In this document: in pieces, positions 39,680-49,583 of the stretch | Layout: the number at the start of each line of letters is the position of its first letter | Numbering within the stretch: position 1 is the stretch's first letter | NCBI RefSeq assembly: GCF_014201515.1 | Contig: NZ_JACHEQ010000002.1 | Location: 124,001 to 188,000 of the forward strand | Source: Anoxybacillus mongoliensis | GTDB taxonomy: Bacteria; Bacillota; Bacilli; Bacillales; Anoxybacillaceae | DNA: 64,000 nucleotides | Direction of reading: 5' to 3' | Notes under the pieces: model-generated | Told to the model about the DNA's origin: nothing | The model's database searches: none | Seen by the model: only the letters and a program-made list of their open reading frames with translations | Position numbers and translations under genes: made by a program

Positions 39680-40963
39680 TTACTGCTTTTTTCGTTCGTT
39701 TAGCCGTTCGTACACATGAGCGAGCTGTTTTTCTTCTCCGTTTTGTTTCGGTTGATAATATTGCACCCCGATTAAATCATCAGGCAAGTATTGTTGTGCC
39801 ACCCAACTGTACGCATAGTCGTGCGGATATTTATATCCTACTCCCCGTCCAAGAAGTGTGGCGCCTTTATAATGGGCATCTTGCAAATGAAGGGGAATGG
39901 ATTGGCCTTTGCCGCTCCGCACATCCATTAGCGCTTGATCGATTGCCTTATAGGCGCTATTTGATTTCGGCGATAAACACATGTCGATCGTCACAACTGA
40001 AAGCGGAATGCGTGCTTCTGGCATACCGAGACGTTCTGCGGCTTCGATCGCGCTCATCACTTTCACGCCGATCAGCGGATTCGCTAATCCAATATCTTCA
40101 TAAGCTATAACCGCGAGGCGACGACAAACAGCGGTAAGATCTCCGCCTTCAAGAAGCCTTGCTAAATAGTGAAGCGCAGCATCAACATCGCTACCACGAA
40201 TACTTTTTTGAAAAGCGGAAAGTAAAGAATAATACGTATCTCCTTGTTTATCATACGTCAATGCCCTTTTTTCTACACAAAACGAAACGGTATGTAAATC
40301 TACAACGGCACGTTGATCGTCTTGCTTCGTTGCATATACCGCTTCTTCCAATAACGTTAACGCTGTGCGCGCATCGCCGTTTGCTCCTTCAGCAATCATC
40401 GAAAGCGCCTCATCGCTAATGTCAATATGCCAATCACCTAATCCTCGTTCACGATCGGTTAGAGCGCGGTGTAATAATTCGAGCGTCTTCTCTTTTGTTA
40501 ATGGCTTCAACTGTTTAATTTGTCCTAAACGACTTCGAACAGCCGGATTAATCGAATGAAATGGATTTTCCGTCGTTGCTCCAATAAGCGTAATCAGACC
40601 GTTTTCGACATGTGGCAATAAATAGTCTTGCTGCGCTTTCGTAAAACGATGAATTTCATCAATAAATAAAATGACGTTGCCTTCAAGGCGAGCATCTGCC
40701 ACAATTTCTTCGATTTCTTTTTTTCCTGCCGTTGTCGCATTTAACGTATAAAACGGTCGTTGCATCGTTCCAGCAATCGCATAAGCGAGCGATGTTTTGC
40801 CGACGCCAGGCGGTCCGTAAAGCAACAACGATGGTACATAGCCATTTTTAATCATTCGATATAGCGCTGTATGTGAACCAATGACATCATCTTGTCCGAC
40901 CACCTCATCGATGGTGCGTGGACGCATACGATAAGCAAGCGGCTCTTGAGCAAACAACATCAT
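39680..40963 (-). CDS. rarA: Replication-associated recombination ATPase RarA
   Basis: 427 residues, AAA+ ATPase of the RarA/Mgs1/WRNIP1 family (YrvN). Walker A GPPGVGKTSLA, Walker B ILFIDEIHRF, sensor TLIGATTENPFHS, then the tetramerisation domain with KSIRGSDVDAALHYLARLLEGGD. It acts at stalled replication forks. GAGGTGAG lies just upstream of the ATG, 9 bp after the TetR gene, so it may be co-transcribed with swrC and the regulator. Confidence 0.97.
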   Translation of the reverse strand: MMLFAQEPLAYRMRPRTIDEVVGQDDVIGSHTALYRMIKNGYVPSLLLYGPPGVGKTSLAYAIAGTMQRPFYTLNATTAGKKEIEEIVADARLEGNVILFIDEIHRFTKAQQDYLLPHVENGLITLIGATTENPFHSINPAVRSRLGQIKQLKPLTKEKTLELLHRALTDRERGLGDWHIDISDEALSMIAEGANGDARTALTLLEEAVYATKQDDQRAVVDLHTVSFCVEKRALTYDKQGDTYYSLLSAFQKSIRGSDVDAALHYLARLLEGGDLTAVCRRLAVIAYEDIGLANPLIGVKVMSAIEAAERLGMPEARIPLSVVTIDMCLSPKSNSAYKAIDQALMDVRSGKGQSIPLHLQDAHYKGATLLGRGVGYKYPHDYAYSWVAQQYLPDDLIGVQYYQPKQNGEEKQLAHVYERLNERKKQ

Positions 40964-40972
40964 TTTCTCACC

Positions 40973-41782
40973 TCACAATGCTAGCGCTGCACGTAAGGCA
41001 GGAACAAACTGGCACATATTACTATGTTGTAAATATAAAAGAAACGCATCAATAATCGCTTTTCGCGGTTCATCTCGTTCTACTTCTTTTTTTAATTGTT
41101 TTAGTAGCTCCACGATATCATGATCACCTGCTTCTTCGATCATCTCCTCAATAAGCACAAATGCACGTGTTTTTTCCGCTTGAGCATCGTGACTAAGGAG
41201 CGGCATGTCGTGCTGTAAACTGTCGACAAGAGTATCAAGTCGCTCGATTAAAAAAGGGGCTAATCGTTGAAAAGGAAACGCCTTTTGTTCAAAAAGGGCA
41301 AAAAATAAATATTCTTTTAACATGCCATTTAACATCACGGCACAATCAAGCACATACGGACGAATACGTTCCCCGTATACATCGATAAGTGATTGAACGT
41401 ACCAGTCAAATAAATGGGAACGAATACGTAAAACAAGCGCGTGAACGTCTTCGCTAACTTTTTGTGCATGATCGCCCATATGCATTTGCACAATTTCTTT
41501 GTGTTGCTCAAACGCTTCAATTTGTAAAGAAAGTTGTTTTAAAAATTTTTCACGTGCTGTCAGCGATCGATCAGAAGCGATACGTGCAAATTGTTGAAAC
41601 AGCTGATCGTAATGATATTGAAAAATGGACAGCACAATTTCCTCTTTTGACTTAAAGTAATTGTATAGCGATCCTTTTGCTAACTGGCTATGTTCAGCAA
41701 TTTCTTGCATCGTTGTGGCGTGATATCCTTTTTCAGCAAACAGTTTCATCGCCACTTCAATAATTTGCTCTTTTCTGCTCAC
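40973..41782 (-). CDS. TetR-family regulator, YerO-like
   Basis: 269 residues. The N-terminal helix-turn-helix MKLFAEKGYHATTMQEIAEHSQLAKGSLYNYFKSK is a textbook TetR DNA-binding domain (broken here across residues 12-46); the C-terminal ligand domain is all-helical. In B. subtilis the TetR gene yerO lies next to the RND exporter gene swrC; the same pairing here suggests it represses swrC. Palindromes of the form GAC(C/T)-N-GTC occur upstream of both genes and are its likely operators. GTG 41782 follows GAGGTCGA. Ligand unknown. Confidence 0.85.
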   Translation of the reverse strand: MSRKEQIIEVAMKLFAEKGYHATTMQEIAEHSQLAKGSLYNYFKSKEEIVLSIFQYHYDQLFQQFARIASDRSLTAREKFLKQLSLQIEAFEQHKEIVQMHMGDHAQKVSEDVHALVLRIRSHLFDWYVQSLIDVYGERIRPYVLDCAVMLNGMLKEYLFFALFEQKAFPFQRLAPFLIERLDTLVDSLQHDMPLLSHDAQAEKTRAFVLIEEMIEEAGDHDIVELLKQLKKEVERDEPRKAIIDAFLLYLQHSNMCQFVPALRAALAL

Positions 41783-41815
41783 TCGACCTCATCCTTATTG
41801 TTCATTTCTCGTTCT

Positions 41816-41854
41816 ATTATAACATAACAGGCTGACCGAATTTCAGTCAGCCTG
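41816..41854 (-). promoter_or_regulatory. Candidate tetR promoter with operator dyad
   Basis: Minus-strand TATAAT (41816-41821) is followed upstream by TGACCGAATTTCAGTCA (41833-41849), a near-palindrome over the expected -35. It lies inside a longer 9-bp stem CAGGCTGAC (41828-41836) / GTCAGCCTG (41846-41854) that could also terminate swrC transcripts weakly. Confidence 0.5.
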
Positions 41855-41861
41855 CCATCCA

Positions 41862-44800
41862 TTATGCTTGTCGTTCTTTTTTCGCTTGACGGAAGAAAAA
41901 TAGTTCATATACAACAGGAACGAGAATTAACGTTAATAACGTTGATGACGTCAATCCACCGATGACCGTAATCGCTAATCCTTTAGAAATGAGCGTCCCT
42001 GATGATTTCGTAAGCGCAAGCGGAATGAGTGCGGCAACCGTCGCAAATGCTGTCATTAAAATTGGACGTAAACGCGTTTTTCCTGCTTCAATGAGCGCTT
42101 GACGAATCGTCATTCCTTTTTGCTCACGATTTTGCCCGATGCGGTCAACGAGAACGATCGCATTCGTTGTAACAATTCCAATGAGCATGAGTAAACCAAT
42201 CATGACGCTGACGGACATCGGTTCATTCGCAATAAATAAGCCGAGCAACGAACCGATTGGAACGAATACAAGCGATGATAAAATAATAAACGGAATGCGC
42301 GCTTTTCCGAACGTAATAAGCATCGTAATATACACAAGCCCAATGGCTACAACCATCGCTAAACCGAGCTGTTGGAACGTTTCTACTGTTTCATCGCTTC
42401 CACCGCCGCCTTCAAATGAGACGTCTTTTGGTAAATCAATTTCTTTTTTCACGCCATTGATGACATCTTGTGTGACTTTTTGAATGTTGTCACCAACGAC
42501 TTGAGCAGACACACGTGCGAACACTTTTCCGTCGAGTTTTTGAATCGATGTAAATGTATCAACTTCTTGCACGTCTGCTAATTGCTTTACTGGCACTGGA
42601 CCGAACTTTGTGAAAATAAGCGTGTTTTCTAACTCTTCTATCGATGCCATTTGTTTATCATATGACAATTGTACCGTCCGTTCTTCCTCGTCTAACGTCA
42701 ACGTACCGACTTGAACGGGACGAGTTTGATCGGCAATTGTACCGAGAATTTGGAATCCTGATACACCGTATTCCATTGCTTTGTTCGTATCAATGTTAAC
42801 GACGACTTGCTTTTGTTTATCTGTAAAGTTATTTGTGACATATTTCAAATCGTCGCGCGTCTTTAGATACGCTTCTACATCTTTCGCTGCTTGTTGTAAC
42901 GCATTTAAGTTGGTCGAGTACAAGTCAATATTTACGTTATTGTTTGACGGCGGCCCGCCTGTTTGCAACTCTTGAACACCGATTTTTGCACCTTTTACTT
43001 CCGTTTGAGCGATCGTTTCCATTTCTTTTTCTAACTTTTTAATAAATGCGCTCACGTTCGTGTCTTCTTTCAATGTGATAAAATAGTTCGCTTGGTTTTT
43101 CCGCTTTAATCCGCTACGGAAATCGCGGCTACCGATTCCTGCAGTAACTTCTTCAATCTCCTTCATTGAAGCAAACATATTTTCAATTTCCAACGATACA
43201 TCGTTCGTTTTTTCTAATGGAGTAGACGATGGAAGTTCGACGGCAGCGATTAACGATTTTTGTTCTTCGTTTGGAATAAATGTAAAGCCTAACTTCGGTA
43301 CAATAGCGAATGAACTACCGAGCAATAAAACAGACAAAAGCAAGACGGTTTTTTTATGATTCAACGCCCATTCAATCGCTCTACCGTAAGCTCGTTGCAA
43401 TGCCCCTTCTTTTTCTTCTGGCGGCACTTTTTTAAACGAAAATTTCGCTAAAATTGGAACAATCGTAATGGCAACAACGAGCGACATTAAAAGCGAAAAC
43501 ACAATCGTTAACGCAAATGGTAAGAAAAACTCACCTGTCACACCACCAACAAGGCCGAGAGGTAAAAACACAACGACTGTTGTAATGGTCGACGATGTAA
43601 TTGCCTTCAAAATTTCTTTCGTTGAGTCTTCAACAAGTTCATCTGTCATCCCCGTTTTCGATTTGCGCACGCGTCGGAAAATGTTTTCGATAACAACGAT
43701 GCTATCGTCTACGACACGTCCGACCGCAACCGCCATTCCACCTAACGTCATAATGTTTAAAGAAATATCCATCCGCTGTAAGAAAATAGATGCGACTAAT
43801 AATGAAAGTGGAATGGAAACAATTGCAATGATCGTTGCACGCACGTTTCTTAAAAAGACAAGCACTGCGATGGATGCAAACAATGCACCGAGCAATCCTT
43901 CTCTCACAAGCGTTTCAACGGACTTTTTAATTCCTTCAGCAGAATCAAATCCTATGGCATAGTCGATTTTGTCTTTATATTTGTCAAGCACGTTTAGCAC
44001 TTTCTCCGCCACTTCAACCGTGTTCGCATCTTGCTTTTTCGTAATCGCCATTGATAAAGATGGTTTTAAGTTGTAGCGTGTAATTTCTCCTTGCTCTGTC
44101 ACTGCTTCAATCGTTGCAACATCTTTTAACGTAATTTTTGCAGAAGCTTGCTGGCCACTTGCTGGTGCCCCTGGTGATGCGTTCATCATTGGCGAAGACA
44201 ACGGTAAATTTTCAAGTTGTTTTATCGTTTCAATTTTTTGTTGTACGCGAATCGGAATTTGTACCGTTTCTGTTTGAACATTTCCGGCAGGGAACGCTAA
44301 AAACTTTTCATTAATTTGTTCTTTAATTTGCGTTAAACTTAAGCCATACTGTAATGCTTTTTGTTTATCAACTGTAATTTGAACAATGTCTTCTTCCATT
44401 CCACCGACAGAAATGGAGTTAATGCCATTAATTTTTTTCAACTCTGGAATAATTGTATCATCTAACAACTGCTGTACGTTCGTATCCCCTTTTGCAAACA
44501 AAGAAATGTTATAAATCGGGAACGTACCAAACGAGAACCGATTCACTTTTGTTTGCACGTTTTCTGGTAAATTGGCTTCTTTCATGAGCGATTCAACTTG
44601 TCGTTCAACTTCGTCCATATCCGTGTTGAACGGAAACTCTAGGTTAATAATAGAAATACTTTCAAATGATGTACTCTGAAGCTTCTTCACCCCTTCGATT
44701 GCTTTAAACTTTTCTTCTAGCTTTGTCGTCACTTGCTCGTTCATATCTTCTGGTGAAGCGCCTGGATAAATGACTTCCACAGATAGTTGTGGAAACTCAA

Positions 44801-44921
44801 TATTTGGCAACAAATCGACTTTTAAAGAAGAAAATGAATATAGTCCGCCTAATATGAGTAGAAATGAAATAATAAATACGGCGACCGCATTTTTTAAACT
44901 AAACCTCGTTAAAAAGTTCAT
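41862..44921 (-). CDS. swrC: RND-family multidrug exporter, SwrC-like
   Basis: 1019 residues, AcrB-type topology: one N-terminal helix, a large extracytoplasmic porter domain (about 35-330), five helices, a second porter domain (about 555-850) and a final helix set. Motifs include the VDLLPNIEFPQLSVEV start and the proton-relay region GGMAVAVGRVVDDSIVVIEN. B. subtilis SwrC exports surfactin and is needed for swarming; the substrate here is unknown since I see no surfactin genes in the window. It lies between rarA and tcdA, which are adjacent in B. subtilis, so the pair was moved or inserted here. Its promoter carries two likely TetR operators. Confidence 0.92.
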   Translation of the reverse strand: MNFLTRFSLKNAVAVFIISFLLILGGLYSFSSLKVDLLPNIEFPQLSVEVIYPGASPEDMNEQVTTKLEEKFKAIEGVKKLQSTSFESISIINLEFPFNTDMDEVERQVESLMKEANLPENVQTKVNRFSFGTFPIYNISLFAKGDTNVQQLLDDTIIPELKKINGINSISVGGMEEDIVQITVDKQKALQYGLSLTQIKEQINEKFLAFPAGNVQTETVQIPIRVQQKIETIKQLENLPLSSPMMNASPGAPASGQQASAKITLKDVATIEAVTEQGEITRYNLKPSLSMAITKKQDANTVEVAEKVLNVLDKYKDKIDYAIGFDSAEGIKKSVETLVREGLLGALFASIAVLVFLRNVRATIIAIVSIPLSLLVASIFLQRMDISLNIMTLGGMAVAVGRVVDDSIVVIENIFRRVRKSKTGMTDELVEDSTKEILKAITSSTITTVVVFLPLGLVGGVTGEFFLPFALTIVFSLLMSLVVAITIVPILAKFSFKKVPPEEKEGALQRAYGRAIEWALNHKKTVLLLSVLLLGSSFAIVPKLGFTFIPNEEQKSLIAAVELPSSTPLEKTNDVSLEIENMFASMKEIEEVTAGIGSRDFRSGLKRKNQANYFITLKEDTNVSAFIKKLEKEMETIAQTEVKGAKIGVQELQTGGPPSNNNVNIDLYSTNLNALQQAAKDVEAYLKTRDDLKYVTNNFTDKQKQVVVNIDTNKAMEYGVSGFQILGTIADQTRPVQVGTLTLDEEERTVQLSYDKQMASIEELENTLIFTKFGPVPVKQLADVQEVDTFTSIQKLDGKVFARVSAQVVGDNIQKVTQDVINGVKKEIDLPKDVSFEGGGGSDETVETFQQLGLAMVVAIGLVYITMLITFGKARIPFIILSSLVFVPIGSLLGLFIANEPMSVSVMIGLLMLIGIVTTNAIVLVDRIGQNREQKGMTIRQALIEAGKTRLRPILMTAFATVAALIPLALTKSSGTLISKGLAITVIGGLTSSTLLTLILVPVVYELFFFRQAKKERQA

Positions 44922-44949
44922 CCCGCTCTTCCTTTCTTTCTCAAAATAT

Positions 44950-45020
44950 GACCAAACAGTCGTTTTATTACGACCATACAGTCACATTTTCACTATAATT
45001 CAATTTCCTTTCCTTTGCAA
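44950..45020 (-). promoter_or_regulatory. swrC promoter with tandem TetR operators
   Basis: Minus-strand TTGCAA (45015-45020) and TATAGT (44992-44997) are 17 bp apart. Just downstream lie two copies of a dyad, GACCATACAGTC (44972-44983) and GACCAAACAGTC (44950-44961), with starts 22 bp apart (two helical turns). Binding there would block initiation or elongation. Confidence 0.65.
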
Positions 45021-45035
45021 CTAATAATGTGCTAT

Positions 45036-45068
45036 AAAGAAGCGCAAAGGATTTTTTCCCTTGCGCTT
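45036..45068 (-). terminator. Terminator after tcdA
   Basis: AAGCGCAAAGG (45040-45050) pairs with CCCTTGCGCTT (45058-45068) around an A/T loop and is followed by CTTTAT on the minus strand. It overlaps the tcdA stop. Confidence 0.65.
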
Positions 45069-45831
45069 ATTGTTGATCCACACGTTGAATCGGAATGTCT
45101 TTTAATAATTGTTGTATGACATGTGCAGCCATAATGAGACCTGCAACAGATGGAACGAACGCATTCGATGACGGCGGCATTTTCGCCTTGCGAATCGTTG
45201 CTTCATCGTTTCCTACTTCTTTGCGAACGTCTTCTCGAATGACGATTGGGCTTTCATCTGAGAAAACAACGGTAATACCTTTTTTAATTCCTTCTTTTCG
45301 CAATCTTGTGCGAATGACTTTTGCAATCGGATCCGTATGCGTTTTTGAAATATCAGCGATACGAAAGCGAGTTGGATCCATTTTATTTGCTGCTCCCATG
45401 CTTGAAATGATTGGAATATTGCGTTCTAAACATTGTTTCATTAAATGGATTTTATACGAAATTGTATCCGATGCATCAATGACATAGTCAATGTCATACG
45501 AAAAAATTTGTTCGTACGTTTCTTCCGTGTAAAACATTTTTAACGCAATCACTTCACACGCTGGATTAATGTCAGCAATGCGCTCTTTCATCACTTCTAC
45601 CTTCGGACGTCCGACAGTTGACAATAGGGCATGAATTTGACGATTGACGTTTGTAATGTCAATATCATCTTTGTCAATTAAAATAAGACGTCCAACACCT
45701 GAGCGAGCAAGCGCCTCGACTGCGAACGAGCCGACACCACCGATACCGAGAATCGCAACGGTACTTTCACTTAGTCGTTTTAATCCGTCTTTTCCGATCG
45801 CAAGTTCGTTACGAGAAAATTGATGTAACAT
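45067..45831 (-). CDS. tcdA: tRNA threonylcarbamoyladenosine dehydratase
   Basis: 254 residues, E1-like ATP-dependent enzyme (YrvM) that cyclises t6A37 to ct6A in ANN-decoding tRNAs. The nucleotide-binding VAILGIGGVGSFAVEALARSG, the DKDDIDITNVNRQ acidic region and DYVIDASDTISYKIHLM identify the family. ATG 45831 is preceded by AGGAGG; the longer frame adds 14 residues without an SD. The 6S RNA gene lies just upstream. Confidence 0.95.
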   Translation of the reverse strand: MLHQFSRNELAIGKDGLKRLSESTVAILGIGGVGSFAVEALARSGVGRLILIDKDDIDITNVNRQIHALLSTVGRPKVEVMKERIADINPACEVIALKMFYTEETYEQIFSYDIDYVIDASDTISYKIHLMKQCLERNIPIISSMGAANKMDPTRFRIADISKTHTDPIAKVIRTRLRKEGIKKGITVVFSDESPIVIREDVRKEVGNDEATIRKAKMPPSSNAFVPSVAGLIMAAHVIQQLLKDIPIQRVDQQ

Positions 45832-45888
45832 GTTTTTCCTCCTAATATGTAAGTATTTCAATCGGATATACATGCATTATGGCACAAA

Positions 45889-46142
45889 AAAAGCCTCAAC
45901 GTAAAGCATGTTCTTTACGTCAAGGCTTTATTCGTTTTTGTTGCTTAAGTCCCAATCGTGCCGTCGCTGATGGCCTTTGTTTTGAACCCGCTCTCTCACA
46001 GGTGGGTGCCCTGTTTCAAGCTTATGTACGTCCTCGGTATGTAAATGAGGCATGTACGCCACCTGAAAACCCGGACTCCCGTATCACACATTGTTCGGTC
46101 AAAACAATAGGTGATACGACAAACACATCAGGACTTGTTGTT
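45889..46142 (-). ncRNA. bsrA: 6S RNA (bsrA-type) with its terminator
   Basis: Minus-strand segment with the long, mostly self-complementary rod of 6S RNA. On the RNA, AGTCCGGGTTTTCAGGTGGC pairs with the later AACAGGGCACCCACCTG around GTACATGCCTC...GAGGACGTAC. It ends in a strong terminator, AAAGCCTCAACGTAAAG (45890-45906) / CTTTACGTCAAGGCTTT (45913-45929) with T run. It lies between aspS and tcdA, as the 6S-1 gene bsrA does in B. subtilis. 6S RNA binds sigma-A RNA polymerase in stationary phase. The mature ends are processed and not defined here. Confidence 0.82.
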
Positions 46143-46148
46143 ACTTGT

Positions 46149-46177
46149 ATGTTAGCATACTTCGCATGCATTTGCAA
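46149..46177 (-). promoter_or_regulatory. Promoter of 6S RNA
   Basis: TTGCAA (46172-46177) and TAACAT (46149-46154) on the minus strand, 17 bp apart, just after the aspS stop. Confidence 0.65.
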
Positions 46178-46187
46178 CGTTACAAAT

Positions 46188-47966
46188 TTAGTCTACTTTT
46201 TGAACGTCCTTCACTTGTAAATGCAATTCATCTAATTGCGCTTCACTTACTGCGCTTGGTGCTTCTGTTAACAGACAGCTAGCACTTGCTGTTTTCGGAA
46301 AGGCAATCGTATCACGCAAGTTAGAACGACCCGCTAGCAACATAACAAGACGGTCTAATCCAAGCGCAATTCCACCGTGCGGAGGTGTACCGTATTCAAA
46401 CGCTTCAAGCAAAAAGCCAAACTGTTCTCGCGCTTGTTCTTCAGTAAAACCGAGCGTTTTAAACATTTTTTCTTGTATATCGCGCTCGAAAATACGGAGC
46501 GATCCTCCACCTAACTCATATCCGTTTAACACAAGATCATACGCTTGTGCACGAACGCTCGCTGGATCTGTTTCAAATTTTGGCACATCTTCACGAACAG
46601 GCATGGTAAACGGATGATGTGCCGCATAATAGCGACCTTCTTCTTCATCGTACTCAAAAAGCGGCCAGTCTGTAATCCATAAGAAATGAAACGCTGATTC
46701 GTCAATTAACTTCAAATCTTTTCCTAATTTTAAGCGCAACGCACCGAGCGCATCTGCCACGACTGATTTCTTATCAGCAACAAATAACAACAAATCGCCT
46801 GTTTCTGTCTCAAGCGTTTGCATCATTTGCTTTTGTTCATCTTCATTAAAAAACTTAGCAATTGGACCTTTCAGGCCGTCTGCTTCAACTTTCAACCAAG
46901 CTAATCCTTTTGCTCCATAACGAGCGACATATTCCGTTAACGCATCAATATCTTTGCGAGAATATTTGTCCGCTGCGCCTTTGACGTTGATCGCCTTCAC
47001 TTGTCCACCGTTTTGCACTGCACTGGCGAACACTTTAAAGCCACAATCTTTCACTTGCTCAGATAGATCGACAAGCTCAAGTCCAAAGCGCGTATCTGGC
47101 TTGTCCGAGCCGAAGCGAGCGATCGCTTCATCGTATGACATGCGCGGAAATGGAATAGAAATGTCGATGCCTTTTGCGACTTTCATGACGCGCGCCATCA
47201 TGCGCTCAATCATTGCTAAAATATCGTCTTGACTCATAAATGATGTTTCAATATCGACTTGTGTAAATTCTGGTTGACGGTCAGCACGTAAATCTTCATC
47301 GCGGAAACAACGAGCAATTTGATAGTATCGTTCAAAGCCAGCGACCATTAATAGTTGTTTAAAAATTTGTGGTGATTGTGGCAACGCATAAAACTCGCCT
47401 GGATGTACACGGCTTGGCACTAAGTAATCGCGTGCTCCTTCTGGCGTACTTTTCGTTAAGATTGGCGTTTCTACTTCTAAAAAGCCTTCTTCATCTAAAA
47501 AGTCGCGAATCGCTTTCGTCACTTGATGGCGCATTTGAAACGTTTGAAACATCACCGGGCGACGTAAATCTAAGTAACGATATTTTAAGCGAACATCTTC
47601 TGATACGTCCGTTTTGTCTGAAATTGGAAACGGCGGCGTTTTTGCTTCACTTAAAATCGTCACATGTGTCGCATGTACTTCAACTGTTCCAGTCGGTAAA
47701 TTTGGATTGACTTGCCCTTCTTCTCGTTGAACGACCGTTCCTTCTACGTCTAACACGTATTCGCTGCGAATCGTTTCTGCGACTTGCAACGCCTCTTTCG
47801 AGACATCTGGACTAAACACAATTTGAACAATGCCTGTGCGGTCGCGCAAGTCAATGAAAATAAGCCCTCCTAGGTCGCGACGCTTTTGCACCCATCCTTT
47901 CAAGCGCACCGTTTGACCAATCGCTGTATCTGTTACTTCTCCACAGTAATGCGTCCTTCCGAACAT
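46188..47966 (-). CDS. aspS: Aspartyl-tRNA synthetase
   Basis: 592 residues, the length of B. subtilis AspS. An N-terminal OB-fold anticodon-binding domain (about 1-105) is followed by a class II catalytic domain with [16 protein letters not shown] (motif 2), a bacterial insertion domain and [19 protein letters not shown] (motif 3). GGAGGGG precedes the ATG. It follows hisS by 11 bp and is read from the hisS T-box transcript. Whether it is discriminating or also charges Asn cannot be told here. Confidence 0.98.
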   Translation of the reverse strand: MFGRTHYCGEVTDTAIGQTVRLKGWVQKRRDLGGLIFIDLRDRTGIVQIVFSPDVSKEALQVAETIRSEYVLDVEGTVVQREEGQVNPNLPTGTVEVHATHVTILSEAKTPPFPISDKTDVSEDVRLKYRYLDLRRPVMFQTFQMRHQVTKAIRDFLDEEGFLEVETPILTKSTPEGARDYLVPSRVHPGEFYALPQSPQIFKQLLMVAGFERYYQIARCFRDEDLRADRQPEFTQVDIETSFMSQDDILAMIERMMARVMKVAKGIDISIPFPRMSYDEAIARFGSDKPDTRFGLELVDLSEQVKDCGFKVFASAVQNGGQVKAINVKGAADKYSRKDIDALTEYVARYGAKGLAWLKVEADGLKGPIAKFFNEDEQKQMMQTLETETGDLLLFVADKKSVVADALGALRLKLGKDLKLIDESAFHFLWITDWPLFEYDEEEGRYYAAHHPFTMPVREDVPKFETDPASVRAQAYDLVLNGYELGGGSLRIFERDIQEKMFKTLGFTEEQAREQFGFLLEAFEYGTPPHGGIALGLDRLVMLLAGRSNLRDTIAFPKTASASCLLTEAPSAVSEAQLDELHLQVKDVQKVD

Positions 47967-47977
47967 ACTTTCCCCTC

Positions 47978-49249
47978 CTATTGCAATACGTTTTTCATAT
48001 GTGAAACAAATATGTCAAGGGATACTTCTTGCTGTTCCCCTGTTGCCATATGTTTGACGTTAATGACGCCTTTTTGCAATTCATCTTCACCTAAAATAGC
48101 AACGTATGCCGCATGCAAACGATCGGCTGCTTTCAGCTGTGCTTTTACTTTTCGATCTTGATAATCTTTTTCTGCCGCGATGCCTTCTTGACGAAGGGCA
48201 GCGACGAGAGCAACCGCTTCTTCTTTTGCTTGTTCTCCTAATGCCACAACATAACAGTCAATTCCTTCTGAAATCGGTAATGAAATACCCTCAGCCTCTA
48301 ATGCAGCAAGCAAGCGCTCAATGCTTAAAGCGAATCCGATGCCTGGCGTTTCAGGCCCGCCAATTTCTTGAACGAGACCGTTATAACGTCCACCGCCGCA
48401 TAATGTCGTAATGGCTCCAAATCCTTCTGCCTCACTCATAATTTCAAACGCTGTATGATTGTAATAATCTAAACCACGTACAAGCCGAGGATCGACTTCA
48501 AATGCGATGCCAAGCTTTTGTAAATACATTTGCACTTTTTCAAAATATGTGCGCGACTGTTCATTTAAGTAATCAAGAATCGACGGAGCTGTGCGCATAA
48601 GTTCGTGGTCGCGATCTTTTTTACAGTCTAAAATACGCATCGGATTTTTATGTAACCGCGCTTGGCAATCATCGCAAAACTCATGAATGCGAGGTTGGAA
48701 ATGATCGATGAGCGCTTGTCGGTGCGCTTTTCTACTTTCGACATCGCCTAAACTATTGATCACAAGTTTCAGTTTTTTCAGTCCGAGTGAGCGATATATA
48801 TCCATCGCTAAAGCAATGACTTCGGCATCAATCGCTGGATCGTTACTTCCGAGCGCTTCGACACCAAATTGGACAAACTGACGAAAACGACCTGCTTGTG
48901 GACGTTCGTAACGGAACATCGGCCCCATGTAATACAGTTTCACCGGTTGATTCGGATATCCGTACATTTTATTTTCAACAAATGAACGGACGACTGCTGC
49001 CGTTCCTTCTGGACGAAGCGTTAAACTGCGACCGCCACGATCTTCAAACGTGTACATTTCTTTTTGAACAATATCCGTTGTATCGCCGACACCACGTAAA
49101 AATAGTTCCGTATGTTCAAAAATTGGCGTGCGAATTTCTTGATAATTGTAACGACGACAAAGTTCGCGTGCAATTCGTTCAATATATTGCCATTTTGCCG
49201 CTTGTTCTGGCAAAATGTCTTGCGTCCCGCGCGGAATTTGAAATGACAT
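47978..49249 (-). CDS. hisS: Histidyl-tRNA synthetase
   Basis: 423 residues, class II synthetase. Motif 1 region [15 protein letters not shown], motif 2 [18 protein letters not shown], the histidine-specific [15 protein letters not shown] and GGGRYNGL, and a C-terminal anticodon domain (about 325-423). It starts the hisS-aspS operon, which is controlled by the T-box at 49278-49540. Confidence 0.98.
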   Translation of the reverse strand: MSFQIPRGTQDILPEQAAKWQYIERIARELCRRYNYQEIRTPIFEHTELFLRGVGDTTDIVQKEMYTFEDRGGRSLTLRPEGTAAVVRSFVENKMYGYPNQPVKLYYMGPMFRYERPQAGRFRQFVQFGVEALGSNDPAIDAEVIALAMDIYRSLGLKKLKLVINSLGDVESRKAHRQALIDHFQPRIHEFCDDCQARLHKNPMRILDCKKDRDHELMRTAPSILDYLNEQSRTYFEKVQMYLQKLGIAFEVDPRLVRGLDYYNHTAFEIMSEAEGFGAITTLCGGGRYNGLVQEIGGPETPGIGFALSIERLLAALEAEGISLPISEGIDCYVVALGEQAKEEAVALVAALRQEGIAAEKDYQDRKVKAQLKAADRLHAAYVAILGEDELQKGVINVKHMATGEQQEVSLDIFVSHMKNVLQ

Positions 49250-49277
49250 ATCATTCCCTCCTTTAGTTTTTATGCAA

Positions 49278-49540
49278 ACAAAAATCTCCCACCCCTAATA
49301 AATTAGGGACGAGAGATGAATTCCCGTGGTGCCACCCTAGTTGAAGCGCATGCTTCCACTTTCATCCGATAACGCTCGGAAAGCGTTCTCTCCTACTAAC
49401 GATGACGCGTTCAAAGAGAAACCTACGGAGTGTTCGTTCGTTAAGTCATCATGGAGAAATGCTTCCAGCCTACGGCATTTCCTCTCTGGCCATGTGTACT
49501 CTTAACTACTTTTCTCCATCATCGGCGAGATGTTGAATTT
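49278..49540 (-). promoter_or_regulatory. T-box riboswitch of hisS-aspS
   Basis: The T-box AGGGTGGCACCACGGG (complement of 49323-49338) is followed by a terminator stem ATCTCCCACCCCTAA (about 49284-49298) / TTAGGGACGAGAGAT (49303-49317) and T run. Upstream sequence provides Stem I. In the specifier region the RNA reads GATGACTTAACGAACGAACA then CTCC; CAC (His) and GAC (Asp) triplets both occur, so which tRNA is sensed is not settled by eye. Confidence 0.92.
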
Positions 49541-49546
49541 TCTTTT

Positions 49547-49575
49547 ATATTACGTACGAACAAACCATTTGTCAA
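49547..49575 (-). promoter_or_regulatory. Sigma-A promoter of hisS-aspS
   Basis: TTGACA (49570-49575) and TAATAT (49547-49552) on the minus strand, 17 bp apart, upstream of the T-box leader. Confidence 0.85.
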
Positions 49576-49583
49576 GACGACCT

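Noticed and set aside
45879-46220. 113-codon plus-strand frame between tcdA and aspS
   Set aside because: It is the antisense of the 6S RNA gene and its terminator; it has no SD and no recognisable protein.
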